DNA from: Daphnia carinata
Taxonomy: Eukaryota > Arthropoda > Branchiopoda > Diplostraca > Daphniidae
Direction: 5' to 3'
Assembly: GCF_022539665.2 (NCBI RefSeq)
Contig: NC_081339.1
Span: 5,198,017-5,262,016, forward strand
Length of the DNA: 64,000 bases
Each line of letters starts with the position of its first letter. Within the stretch, counting starts at the first letter, position 1. The notes under the pieces were generated by a model. It was not told where the DNA came from and searched no databases. It saw only the letters and a program-made list of their open reading frames with translations. Position numbers and translations under genes: made by a program. Positions 55,457-64,000 of this stretch are shown piece by piece.

Positions 55457-56067
55457 CCTAGTGTAAATTAAGAGGAAAACTATCAATACCAAACATATGA
55501 ACTAACATGCCGATACTTATTTTTTTCTTTAGGTTTTTATTGGACATATTATTTTAATTACTTACTTAAAGATTTGAAAATATTTGTTTTCAAGGCAAAG
55601 CAGACGAAACCCCTGCCGGCTGAAGCCACCATATTGATTGGCAAATATGCACTATATTGAGTTTTATTTGAATTATCAATTTAAAGTATGAACGAAAAAT
55701 AAAAATAAAATATGTATTAAATGAAAATGGTTCAACTAACTTTAATTTTGAATAAATCTAATATTAAGCTGCGTTGCCGTCCAAGAAAGCCACACCTCCA
55801 AAAGCTAAAATTGTCAAACTCTTTCCAGAAGAGGTCCGCCATTTTCTAGTTCTCGTTTGGACGCGTTCTTTTATAAATATCCGAATCGGTGAGAAAACTT
55901 GTTGAAATAGCCGCACGCAAGAGTTCCTTTATTGGTTAGTGTGTTTAGTTTGGCTCCATTTTCAATTATTGCCGTGTCAGTGCAAATGTCGTTGGTGCTA
56001 ATTCATCTTTGTTGCTAGGTTTACGTTTGTTAATACCGGACGGTTGGTTGTTTGTCAAGTCTGCAGC
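55457..56067. promoter_or_regulatory. Divergent promoter region between ATP23 and spenito
   Basis: A 611-bp gap separates two head-to-head start codons, so it should hold both 5' leaders and promoters. The ATTTTCTAGTTCTCG and TTCAATTATTGCC stretches near 55842-55970 are unremarkable and I see no TATA box. Confidence 0.5.
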
Positions 56068-58398
56068 ATGAAACGCGTGTCGGACCGTGATGCGTCGCCT
56101 TTTAGCAAACGTTCACGTTCAAGTCTTGGCCACTATGATGAAAGCTCAGATGATGAGAGAGGTGGAAGTGGAGCACCTCCTCCTTCAAGACGCAGGCGTT
56201 CACCAAGCCCTAGTCACCGTTCCAGATATCCCTTGCCACCTGATCCACCAGTTCTGAGAGAGAGAGATGACTACCCACCTCCGAGGTCAGCTCGTCCCCC
56301 ACCACCGCCAACTGGTTACAAGACTCTGTGTGTCAGCTCAATCCATCCCAAGGCCAGTGATGAAGTTGTCAAAGATTCTCTGTATCGAGAGTTCAAGAAG
56401 CACGGTGAGGTGAGCATCAAACTGGTTCACGGTGCAGAACCAGAAGACAGGTTGGCTTATGTTTCATTCAGAAACCCTGAGGATGCTCGTGAAGCCAGGC
56501 ACAGCAAGCAGCGTATCATCCTGTATGACAAACCAGCTGTGCTTGAGCCTGTATATGAAACATCTGCCGGTCGCAGTACTAGAGCTCGTTCGAGAAGTTA
56601 TTCGCCCGTGCCGTACCGTGAAGAAGAACGCTACATTCGACCACGCTCTCCGGATGATCGACACCGCATGTATGATGACCGCTACGATTACTCTCTGCGT
56701 GGTTACGGACCTCCACCTCCAGCCGGCATGTACAGAGACTATCGTCCTCCTCCATACGACTATCCTCCACGCGGTCCATCTTCTTATCGAGGCCATTCTT
56801 ACTACGGCGCTGGAGGACATCCACCTGTTCCACACTACGAAAGAGGAAGTGAACGAGGAGGAGGAAGTCGAGGTGGTGGTCGCAGCGAAGAAGGTGGTAG
56901 AGGAGAACGTAATCATGATCGTTACGAAAACAAGAAAGATCGCTTCCCCAACTATTTGCATCACATCCCGCCCGAAGAGGATCCCCTGGCTACGCGAACT
57001 CTTTTCGCCGGCAATTTGGAGATCAATATAACCGAGGAAGAATTGCGTCGCATTTTCGGAAACTACGGTATCGTCGAAGATGTGGACATCAAGCGGCCTC
57101 CACCCGGCACTGGCAACGCCTACGCTTTTGTCCGGTTCGAGAATTTGGATCAGGCCAATCGCTGCAAAGTCGAGTTATCCGGTCAGTATATCGGCAAGTT
57201 CCAAGTCAAAATCGGCTACGGAAAAGCAACGCCTACCACACGCATCTGGGTAGGTGGGCTTGGTCCATGGACGTCTCTAGCTCAACTGGAACGCGAATTT
57301 GACCGGTTTGGAGCCATCAAGAAGATTGAATACAACAAGGGAGACACGTCGGCTTATATTTTGTACGAGACTATTGAAGCAGCCCAGGCAGCAGTTCAAG
57401 ACATGCGTGGATTTTGCCTTGGCGGTCCGGATCGGAAACTCAAAACGGATTTTGTTGACACTAATCCACCGACAGCACATCCTCCCACAGCCAAGAGCAA
57501 AGGATCGTCTTCCTCCTACGATGCTGCCACCGCTAGAAGCGGAGCTGGCGAAGACTACGCCAGCGAAACCAATTGGAATAATGGAGACGATCCCAACTAC
57601 CGAACGGGATCGAGCAGAACGGGCAGAGGCAATCGTAGTGGGTATGAAAAACGACCCAATGCGTACCGAGGATCAGGAGCCGAAGGTGATGACTGGCCTG
57701 CCAACAGCAGCCGACGGCCTCCTCCAGACGATTTCGATTCTGCACGTGGAGGTTCGCGATCACCTTCGAACGAGAGGCGAACTGACGAAGGTGGAAGGTT
57801 CTCTGGATACCGTACGCTGGCCGAAGTGGCCAGACGCTCTCCCAGCAACTGGACGGGCGCATTAGTACTTAAGAATTCCTTTTTCCCGACAAAACTACAC
57901 GTAACATCCGGTGAAGCGTCAATTGCAGATCTTTTATTGCACGACGACAAGAACCAACCTCATTTGCGAATCACCCAGCGATTGAGGTTGGATCCGCCCA
58001 AGTTGGAGGATGTTTCACGACGAGTATCTGCTTCCGCTTCTCACGCTATCTTCCTCGGCCTGCCTGGATCTACAGGCGCTGCCGCTAGCCCGACTTCTGA
58101 CGAAGCTGCCGGAGTCCAGAACCGCCCGCTGCGCAATCTTGTCACCTATCTCAAGCAGAAAGAAGCGGCCGGTGTCATCTCTCTAGCTAATAAGAATGCT
58201 GACGTTACTGGCGTCCTTTACGCCTTCCCTCCTTGCCAATTCGCCGCCGACCTACTCCGACGAGCAGCCCCATCTTTAACTGACGAGACGCTAAAGGATG
58301 ATCACCTAGTTATTGTTGTAGTGAAAGGTAATAAGTTTGTAATTTTTAAATTTGAATATCGGAACTTATTTATGCGTTTACTAGGAGGAACTGCTTGA
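56068..58398 (+). CDS. nito: Spenito / RBM15, SPEN-family RNA-binding protein
   Basis: One large exon, 56068-58327, plus a 14-base last exon, 58385-58398, encode 757 aa; the join gives the family C-terminus VVVKGGTA. Three RRMs lie at about 84-162, 309-383 and 391-470 (RTLFAGNLEINI and TRIWVGGLGPW mark RRM2 and RRM3). The SPOC domain runs from about 580 to the end (WTGALVLKNSFFPTKLH, HLVIVVV). Linkers are rich in Arg, Tyr, Pro and Gly. In flies and mammals the protein belongs to the m6A writer complex and affects splicing, including Sxl-dependent sex determination, and Wnt signalling. If the intron is retained the frame still ends at the same TGA, adding 19 residues. AATAAA lies at 58577. Confidence 0.96.
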   Translation: MKRVSDRDASPFSKRSRSSLGHYDESSDDERGGSGAPPPSRRRRSPSPSHRSRYPLPPDPPVLRERDDYPPPRSARPPPPPTGYKTLCVSSIHPKASDEVVKDSLYREFKKHGEVSIKLVHGAEPEDRLAYVSFRNPEDAREARHSKQRIILYDKPAVLEPVYETSAGRSTRARSRSYSPVPYREEERYIRPRSPDDRHRMYDDRYDYSLRGYGPPPPAGMYRDYRPPPYDYPPRGPSSYRGHSYYGAGGHPPVPHYERGSERGGGSRGGGRSEEGGRGERNHDRYENKKDRFPNYLHHIPPEEDPLATRTLFAGNLEINITEEELRRIFGNYGIVEDVDIKRPPPGTGNAYAFVRFENLDQANRCKVELSGQYIGKFQVKIGYGKATPTTRIWVGGLGPWTSLAQLEREFDRFGAIKKIEYNKGDTSAYILYETIEAAQAAVQDMRGFCLGGPDRKLKTDFVDTNPPTAHPPTAKSKGSSSSYDAATARSGAGEDYASETNWNNGDDPNYRTGSSRTGRGNRSGYEKRPNAYRGSGAEGDDWPANSSRRPPPDDFDSARGGSRSPSNERRTDEGGRFSGYRTLAEVARRSPSNWTGALVLKNSFFPTKLHVTSGEASIADLLLHDDKNQPHLRITQRLRLDPPKLEDVSRRVSASASHAIFLGLPGSTGAAASPTSDEAAGVQNRPLRNLVTYLKQKEAAGVISLANKNADVTGVLYAFPPCQFAADLLRRAAPSLTDETLKDDHLVIVVVKGNKFVIFKFEYRNLFMRLLGGTA

Positions 58399-59727
58399 AA
58401 GGACAAAAAAAATTTGATGGACATCAATCTGATTTACTACTTTCACCTCTTCAGATAAACCTGCGCACACCTTTAATTCTCCGCAACCCCCTTTAAAATT
58501 TTCACCAGCAAATGAAACGACATCTGGGTTTGGCCGTTTTTTTTTTTTTTTTTTTTTGAAAACTCCCTTAAAACAAAATAAATTTACCATTTTCTTGACC
58601 ATTATTAGATGAACTCTTGATCCTGACTTTTTTTTTTCATTATTTTTTTTTCCTTGCTTTAACCTTATTTCTTTTCAGGTGTGTCCCGAACATCAGTAAA
58701 AAAAAAAAAAAAATAAGACCAATATTTTCATCGGTGATTGTGTGTGTGTGTGAATGTGTTGAGTGTGTCTGTGTCGTGCTTAGGTTTTTGCCTACTACTA
58801 CTACTACTAAACTAACCAGTTCTATTCAGTGAGACAAAAAGGAAAGGGCAGGGGTTTTTGAGAATCATGGTGGAGTGAAAGAGGTGCGCGGCGTGAGTGG
58901 CAAGTGGTCTCGCTCGGTGTTCCTTTTTACAATCCCCCATCTGTGTGTTGTGTTCCACATGAAAATGATGGCAAGCCGTCCTACACTTTTGTTGGAAGTT
59001 AAGAAAATTTACAAACGTAAGATCGACCCCCTTTCTCTCTTTTTCTCCGCCAGATCTACGAATTATTGTGGGAAAGGGTTTTTAGTGGGCATTGAAGCTC
59101 TTGGTGTGTGTTAACAAAGTGAAGTGAAACGTGCGTGTTTCTCTCAGTGAAAAAGAGTTTTTGATAAAAAGTGAGGGGTGAATTAGTGGTTTATGTGCCG
59201 CAGGTGTGTGATGTGTCTAGTTTAAGTTCTCTCATTCGTAAAACCATCACTTCTTTTTTTATTGTTTTAAAGTGGCATGCTTAAGGGAAAACAAGTGTTG
59301 TGCTTGCGCGAGTTATAAGAGATTAGTGGTGTGTGTGATAGTGAGAAGTGAGGTTTTCCAGGTTTTCCCGTCGAGCCTCCCCCAACCGTGACAAGGCTGT
59401 GCTTTTTTTTTTTCGTCTTCTCCCAGGATTAATTCCTAAAAATACGCAACCCTTTCAGATATCGTTTTCATTTTCCCCCCATCAGTTCTCATTTATGTAA
59501 CCATCTGATAAAAGAAAAAATAAACAATAATAAATGAAATATTGAGGGCTTTAATTTCAGACTTGATAAAAATCTATAGATTAAGCATATTTGATATTGA
59601 TTTTAATTAAATATTTTATAGTTAATGACTTTGGAAAGTCTTACAGCCTAGGGCTGCTTTTCCTGAATTTTGTCTGCTACGCGTTTTGTTTCCGAAACGT
59701 TTGCTATCGTTCTCATGCTGGGAAAAA
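58399..59727 (+). other. Spenito 3' UTR and spacer
   Basis: About 1.3 kb without a supported gene. It has (GT)-rich stretches near 58740-58775 and 59320-59350 and a poly-A run near 58699-58714. The right end is the probable promoter of the next gene. Confidence 0.5.
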
Positions 59728-60939
59728 ATGTCAAGAAGGAAACCTCAATCAAAAGAGGATACCATTAATGAGCCTAAAGTTGTAGCCCTTGCAGGCCAGT
59801 CTTATTCATATGGACAGACTCCTGCTGCCCTTTGCAGGTATGCTTTCTTATTGAAAGTATTCAGAATGTGCTTCGAACCATTCACCAACTTTGATTGAAT
59901 AACTCATGTTCAGGCACCATTTTAAAGAGATTGCAGAACATCTTAATATGACTGTGGAAGAGCTGGCCAGAGGGGTTCTCAACAAATCGCTTGGGGACCA
60001 GTTGTGCATGCTTCGAGATTTTTACAAGAGCAAAAATCAAGAATCAGAGGTTATTTACCAGCCTCTGCTCAAACTCTCCTCAGAAGAGATAAGTAATTCT
60101 AAAACTACAGACAAGTCACTAAAGAAAAACAATAAAACTTGCAAGGAAACTGGATTATCTGTCCAAATGAAAAATAAGCCGGCTGTTCTGATTTTATCAA
60201 GTGAACCTGAAGAAAAAATGAACAATGTGGACCTTGAGCCTCTAAACAAAACTGTTCTGACGGGTAAAAAGCCTCTATGTAAGCGAACCAAAGTTCAGAA
60301 CATGAATTTGTCAAGGTAACTAGCAAAACATAATAGGATATGCTGTGATTTCATAACTGCTTGTTTTGTTCAAAAATCAAAAGTTCCATTGAAGCTACAA
60401 TAGCGTTTGAAAGCATGTTGAGCTCTGGGGAAGAGCTGACAGACGAGAATCAGATGACTGTTCAAGAACCTGTGATTGTTGATCTTGAAATGAAGAGCAC
60501 AGAAACGACATTATTGAATGATTCGCAGTCGAAGAAACTGGTTACCGAAGAAACGACCAAAGAACCTCTTACTGTGATAGAACGGGTTAGAACACCAGTA
60601 CCAGCGGAAGAATCGCAGGAAGATCTAGAAACTTTACTATATGGGAAAAATTCAAGATCAAAACCGCCACCCAGAAAAAGATGTCGACAACAACCGCCGT
60701 CTCAGCCGACTAGTGAAACAACGACAGCTATTTTTGATGCATTTGACAGCCCTTCTTCTCCGCGAGTTTGTACACCGGGACTGGCATTTGAATCCTCATC
60801 TTATAGCCCTTCGCCTCGCCAACGAGACCTTCTTTCAATTGCTCGGGACATCGCTGCTATCCAAAAAGTTGTGGCATCGGGGAAGAAACTCAGTGATTCA
60901 GTTTCAGATACAATTAAATTTACAAATCCGACAGATTAA
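59728..60939 (+). CDS. Unrecognised protein with small N-terminal helical module
   Basis: Three exons, 59728-59837, 59914-60315 and 60384-60939, encode 355 aa in one consistent frame. I do not recognise the family. Residues about 22-85 look folded (QSYSYGQTPAALCRHHFKEI, then LNMTVEELARGVLNKSLGDQLCMLRDFYKS). The remainder is Lys/Glu/Ser-rich and probably disordered, with basic clusters (PPPRKRCRQQPP) that could be nuclear signals. A last helix, LLSIARDIAAIQKVVASGKKL (about 320-342), looks conserved. This layout, folded ends around a charged linker, suggests a nuclear adaptor, but no function can be claimed. Confidence 0.8.
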
Positions 60940-61035
60940 TTTAGATGGCTTGATTTTTAGATGATGAATTTTAGTGAAGTTTTTTATTTTTATTCTGACT
61001 ATTTAATGACCGTACAAATTGACATCATATTGTTT

Positions 61036-61899
61036 TTATTCCATTTTTATTTCGTTTCCAGTACTTACTGCTTCAGCTTGAGCAATAGCTTTACTAGTAG
61101 CCTTTTCCGTTCTGACTTTCTTTTTCATTTCTTTTTCAGCTTTCTTTGCCTCTTTTTCCCTTTGTTCCAACATCTCTTGGAATTTGGGGTCCTTCATGCT
61201 AACAACATACCCAAAGTGTTGTCGAACTTCTTCGATTAAGATGTCTTTCTTTTCCTGTGCAGCACGAGCAACTGCTTCCTTCTTCTCTTGTCTGTCCTTT
61301 AGTTCCTTCATCCACAAAGCAAGTTTTCCCATTTTTAATTCAATATCCTTTTGTCTGCAAAATAAAAAATAACAATTAAAAGAAAAAATTACCACCATAA
61401 TATTTTGTAGTTGAATTTGTTACCTGGCCTCAATTTTCTTCATTTCTTCCTCTCTTAACTTTTTCTTCTGTTCAACTATTTGCTGTAATGTGAAGGGGTG
61501 AGCCACCTTTTCATACTCAGTTTTCTCCTGGAGCTCTTCCTTTGTTGACCAAGCAATTCCTAGGTTAATTCCAGTGGCCAGGCCATGTTGAGCAATCAAC
61601 TTTCTTCTGAACTTAACAGTTTCTTCATAGGGGAATTCAGGATTCTGAGGATCAACTTGCATCTGTCCATGCAGTATCTTATAATGACGAGGTTTCAATC
61701 TAGATTTGTTTCTTTTGGCTTCGAGAGCAGCTGCAGTCAATTGTTTTTCATTTAGCACCTCTTGTTCAGGTAACTCGGTCGTTGAGATGTCAGTCGAAGC
61801 TAACCTGTTGAATGGGATACTTAGAACTTTCGATATTGTTTTACGGTTTCCGATGGATTTTGTGAATGACGTATGCAAAGTACGCGTAATATTAGCCAT
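61036..61899 (-). CDS. mRpL64: mL64 / CRIF1 (GADD45GIP1), mitochondrial large ribosomal subunit protein
   Basis: Two exons in transcript order, 61899-61424 and 61354-61036, encode 264 aa. A mitochondrial presequence (MANITRTLHTSF) leads to the conserved core LKPRHYKILHGQ and PQNPEFPYEETVKFRRKL, then a long charged helix (about 150-245) as in CRIF1. In mammals the protein sits at the exit region of the mitoribosome, is needed for insertion of nascent inner-membrane proteins, and was also described as a nuclear partner of GADD45. Its stop codon lies only about 97 bases from that of the convergent upstream gene, so the 3' UTRs may overlap. Confidence 0.9.
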
Positions 61900-62152
61900 T
61901 TCTTTTATTTTATTTTGAACTGACGGTCGGATTCGGTTGCTAACAGATATTACTAGCAGACGGAAACGCGTGTTTGACGAATCGTCCACTAGGTAGAGTA
62001 AAATTTGATTACATAAATAGTTTGAGTTCAAAACAATATTAGCCAAGAGCAGACGATACACATTTCTTTCGTGTAATTACAATTTCCATTGTTATTACAT
62101 TTCATATATTAGAATCGATTCATTGGTCACATTTACCATGGTTTACGACCCA

Positions 62153-62319
62153 TCTCAAATCAGACCTGCCGTAATCGCGATTGAAAATTAATCGCGATTT
62201 CGATTTAAATTTTTTACCGACTTTTTTCAACAGACGAAGATCGCCGATTTTTTTTTCCGATTTTCGACGGTGACCGATAATCGCCCAAGAAGTAATCGGA
62301 CGGCAAGTCTGTCTCAAAT
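62153..62319. mobile_element. hAT-type MITE with 8-bp target-site duplication
   Basis: A 151-bp element (62161-62311) starts CAGACCTGCCGT and ends with the inverse of CAGACTTGCCGT, a 12-bp terminal inverted repeat with one mismatch. It is flanked on both sides by the identical 8-mer TCTCAAAT. Eight-base duplications and CAG-starting termini are typical of hAT transposons. The interior is AT-rich with repeated TAATCGCGATT units and no coding capacity, so it is non-autonomous. Confidence 0.85.
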
Positions 62320-62836
62320 GAAACGTGTTTTCAGACGAGGAGGGTGTGGCCTAATTTAGGAGACTAATGTTCCTTTGATGACGTAGTATTTAACCAACGT
62401 CATCAACAGAAAAAGTGAGCAACTAGATTACTCGCCTACGGTTTACCATTCAACTCGAACTGAAAACGTTAATGTTATCGTGTAGTTAACGCCTTGATAG
62501 CGCTATCGAAGTAATACTTAGAGCAACTGGCAACAGCACTTAAATGATATATATACCACTCTATCTATGTGGTGTTTATGCATAATGTTCGTATAAATAG
62601 GAAAATAAAAAAAGGCAGCGCGCAGAGACAGCGTGGATGCTGCGCAGGAAACTAAGAAAATAAGGTAAACTTGTAATTAAATTAATTACCTTGATTAACT
62701 TTATGCCACCTTTGAAGAGGTAATTTTTATCTGTTGGAACATCATTGGTGACCTTTGAGGGTCGTAGTCGTAGTTTTAATCCATTTGGCTACAATGCAAT
62801 TTTTTTTAACCAACACGTACTATCAGTGTATTCAAC

Positions 62837-62889
62837 ACGAACAACATTCCATCGCTGGGATGGCTGCCCAGCGATGGAATGTTGTTCGT
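62837..62889. repeat. Perfect 23-bp inverted repeat (hairpin)
   Basis: The arms 62837-62859 and 62867-62889 are perfectly complementary and separated by a 7-base loop (ATGGCTG). The arms start ACGAACAACATTCC. No target-site duplication flanks it. The perfect pairing suggests a recent snap-back event or a maintained structure. Confidence 0.9.
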
Positions 62890-63164
62890 TTCCAATTCTT
62901 CTAAAGTTAGTTATAGTATGAATAACGCGCTGTTAAATGAATATTTTTCATTAAATTTCATAATCGCCCTTGTCAATATTAGAAATACCCTAGCATTCCA
63001 GTGGTGCCTAGCCCTTGAACTCAAACGTAGAGTAACTTCTGTTTACGCTTTTGGTAAAATATATTTTGATCAGTTAAAAATTCAAATAGCCTTTAATGTC
63101 TGAATAATCCCCTCAACTTTTATTTTCTTTTAGACAGGCCTTACCACTTTGTAGCCAAAGGACA

Positions 63165-63446
63165 ATGCAGAAGCTGAGCATAAAACTCTACATTTCTATC
63201 CTTTTAGTTCTTGGATTGTTGGCCACACGCCCGTGTCCTGGAGACTGTGTCCCTATAGCTGGTGCAGCTTGCGTAAAAGCATGCTTCGAGGCAACTGCTC
63301 TAAGTTGTGGGTATTCCGTTGGTTTCGGACCTGTCGGTTGGTTTGGATGTGCTGGAATAGCAACTTTTTGCGCGGCGGCTTGTGCTACTGCATTTGCTGC
63401 TCCATTGCGACTCCTTAATTTCTTAGAAGGGAGAATTCCTAAATGA
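63165..63446 (+). CDS. Small secreted cysteine-rich peptide
   Basis: A single exon encodes 93 aa. Residues about 8-21 are a signal peptide core (YISILLVLGLLA). The mature part has eight Cys at 24, 28, 36, 40, 48, 62, 69 and 73, with three CxxxC pairs and an unusually Ala/Gly-rich background (IAGAACVKAC, CAAACATAF). The even number of Cys suggests four disulfides. I do not recognise the family; similar-looking short Cys/Ala-rich secreted proteins occur in several invertebrates, with no agreed function. The start is the only ATG before the signal. The 5' side, TTTCTTTTAG at 63123-63132, could be an acceptor for a leader exon. Confidence 0.7.
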   Translation: MQKLSIKLYISILLVLGLLATRPCPGDCVPIAGAACVKACFEATALSCGYSVGFGPVGWFGCAGIATFCAAACATAFAAPLRLLNFLEGRIPK

Positions 63447-64000
63447 ATTGAAATGACAGTCCCTACTGCAATTGATTGCATGTTGTGAACAGTTCCTGAG
63501 CTTATTTAGTTTATCAAGTGTAAAATTTTGTTTGTTCGCTTTGCATGCAGTATGTATTGAAAGGTTATTCAAAATACAAGAAAACAAATCTGTGAATTTT
63601 AAACTTTAAGTAAAGCTATATGTTACTGAATCTTTTTTCTATTGTGTAATGCCACTTCATCGAGCTTGTAAATTGGCGAATGTACGGTAGGTGGCGATAA
63701 AGTAGCTAATTTCTTGGAGGGAAAAGGTTCTTTCACGTTATTATGGTGCGCTGACGACATACTTTTGAGCAGCAACTAAGAACTTCACAAGGTTTTTAGC
63801 CAGAGTTATCGAAGTGAAAAAGGTTAGTGCTTTGTAGCAAACAAGTAAACCGATGTCGTTCCACTCGTATTTTCTTTCATACGACCCCAAGTTCATGGTT
63901 TCCCTCAGTTCCTAACCCGATTACAGCTCATTAGTTGGATACAGCAAACAAAGTTGAGCAACCGTCGTGGATAAACATGCACACTTACTTAAATTGCCTC
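63447..64000. other. Right end, no gene supported
   Basis: No coding frame is seen. A CTCF-like motif lies at 63684-63698. The sequence GAAGTGAAAAAG followed by GTTAGTG near 63811-63829 could be the end of an untranslated first exon of a gene beyond the window, which I cannot confirm. Confidence 0.35.

Larger units (their letters stand above)
61900..63164. other. Spacer with MITE and hairpin
   Basis: Apart from the MITE and the hairpin at 62837-62889, no gene is supported. The left 150 bases are the mL64 upstream region. An open frame at 62879-63103 starts inside the hairpin and has no recognisable features. The right end is the probable promoter of the small secreted peptide gene. Confidence 0.5.

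Noticed and set aside
56432-57031. 199-codon frame inside spenito
   Set aside because: It is a shadow of the RRM1-RRM2 coding frame.

Overview
The window is eukaryotic nuclear DNA, most likely from a branchiopod crustacean of the Daphnia type. Reasons: short GT-AG introns of about 55-75 bp in the right half, single-copy arthropod orthologues (semaphorin 1a, extradenticle, spenito), and introns full of homopolymer and microsatellite runs. The species assignment is an inference. Coding models were built by eye from splice sites, reading phase and family resemblance. Every spliced model sums to a multiple of three; the only internal stop is the one described in the fourth CAP gene.

Left part. 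Bases 1-5.9 kb hold no gene I can support. At 5.9-7.5 kb is a two-exon gene for an unusual chimera: a POU-type homeodomain with no POU-specific domain, joined in frame to a degenerate AIG1/septin-like P-loop GTPase domain and a coiled coil. From 8.6 to 27.5 kb lies a 15-exon semaphorin-1a gene (947 aa, transmembrane). Its long introns are saturated with poly-T, poly-A, poly-G and poly-C runs.

Middle part. A CAP-superfamily (venom allergen 5 / SCP-like) cluster fills 30.0-37.6 kb: one decayed copy and four genes. The first two share identical exon lengths and a GC-AG first intron. The third has lost CAP cavity residues. The fourth carries an in-frame stop in an exon whose skipping would keep the frame. 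Then follow a membrane-anchored PC-esterase resembling the catalytic half of CASD1, SURF1 (cytochrome c oxidase assembly), extradenticle/PBX (TALE homeodomain), and two tandem mitochondrial-type rhodanese genes.

Right part. On the minus strand is an AHCYL/IRBIT gene with three alternative N-terminal starts that join the same core in the same phase. ATP23 (minus) and spenito/RBM15 (plus) are divergent. Next come an unrecognised 355-aa protein and, convergent with it, mL64/CRIF1 of the mitochondrial ribosome. The end holds a 151-bp hAT-type MITE with an 8-bp target duplication, a perfect 23-bp hairpin, and a small secreted cysteine-rich peptide gene.

The genes do not form one pathway. Four products (SURF1, ATP23, mL64 and the rhodaneses) are mitochondrial or probably so, but they are scattered among unrelated developmental genes.
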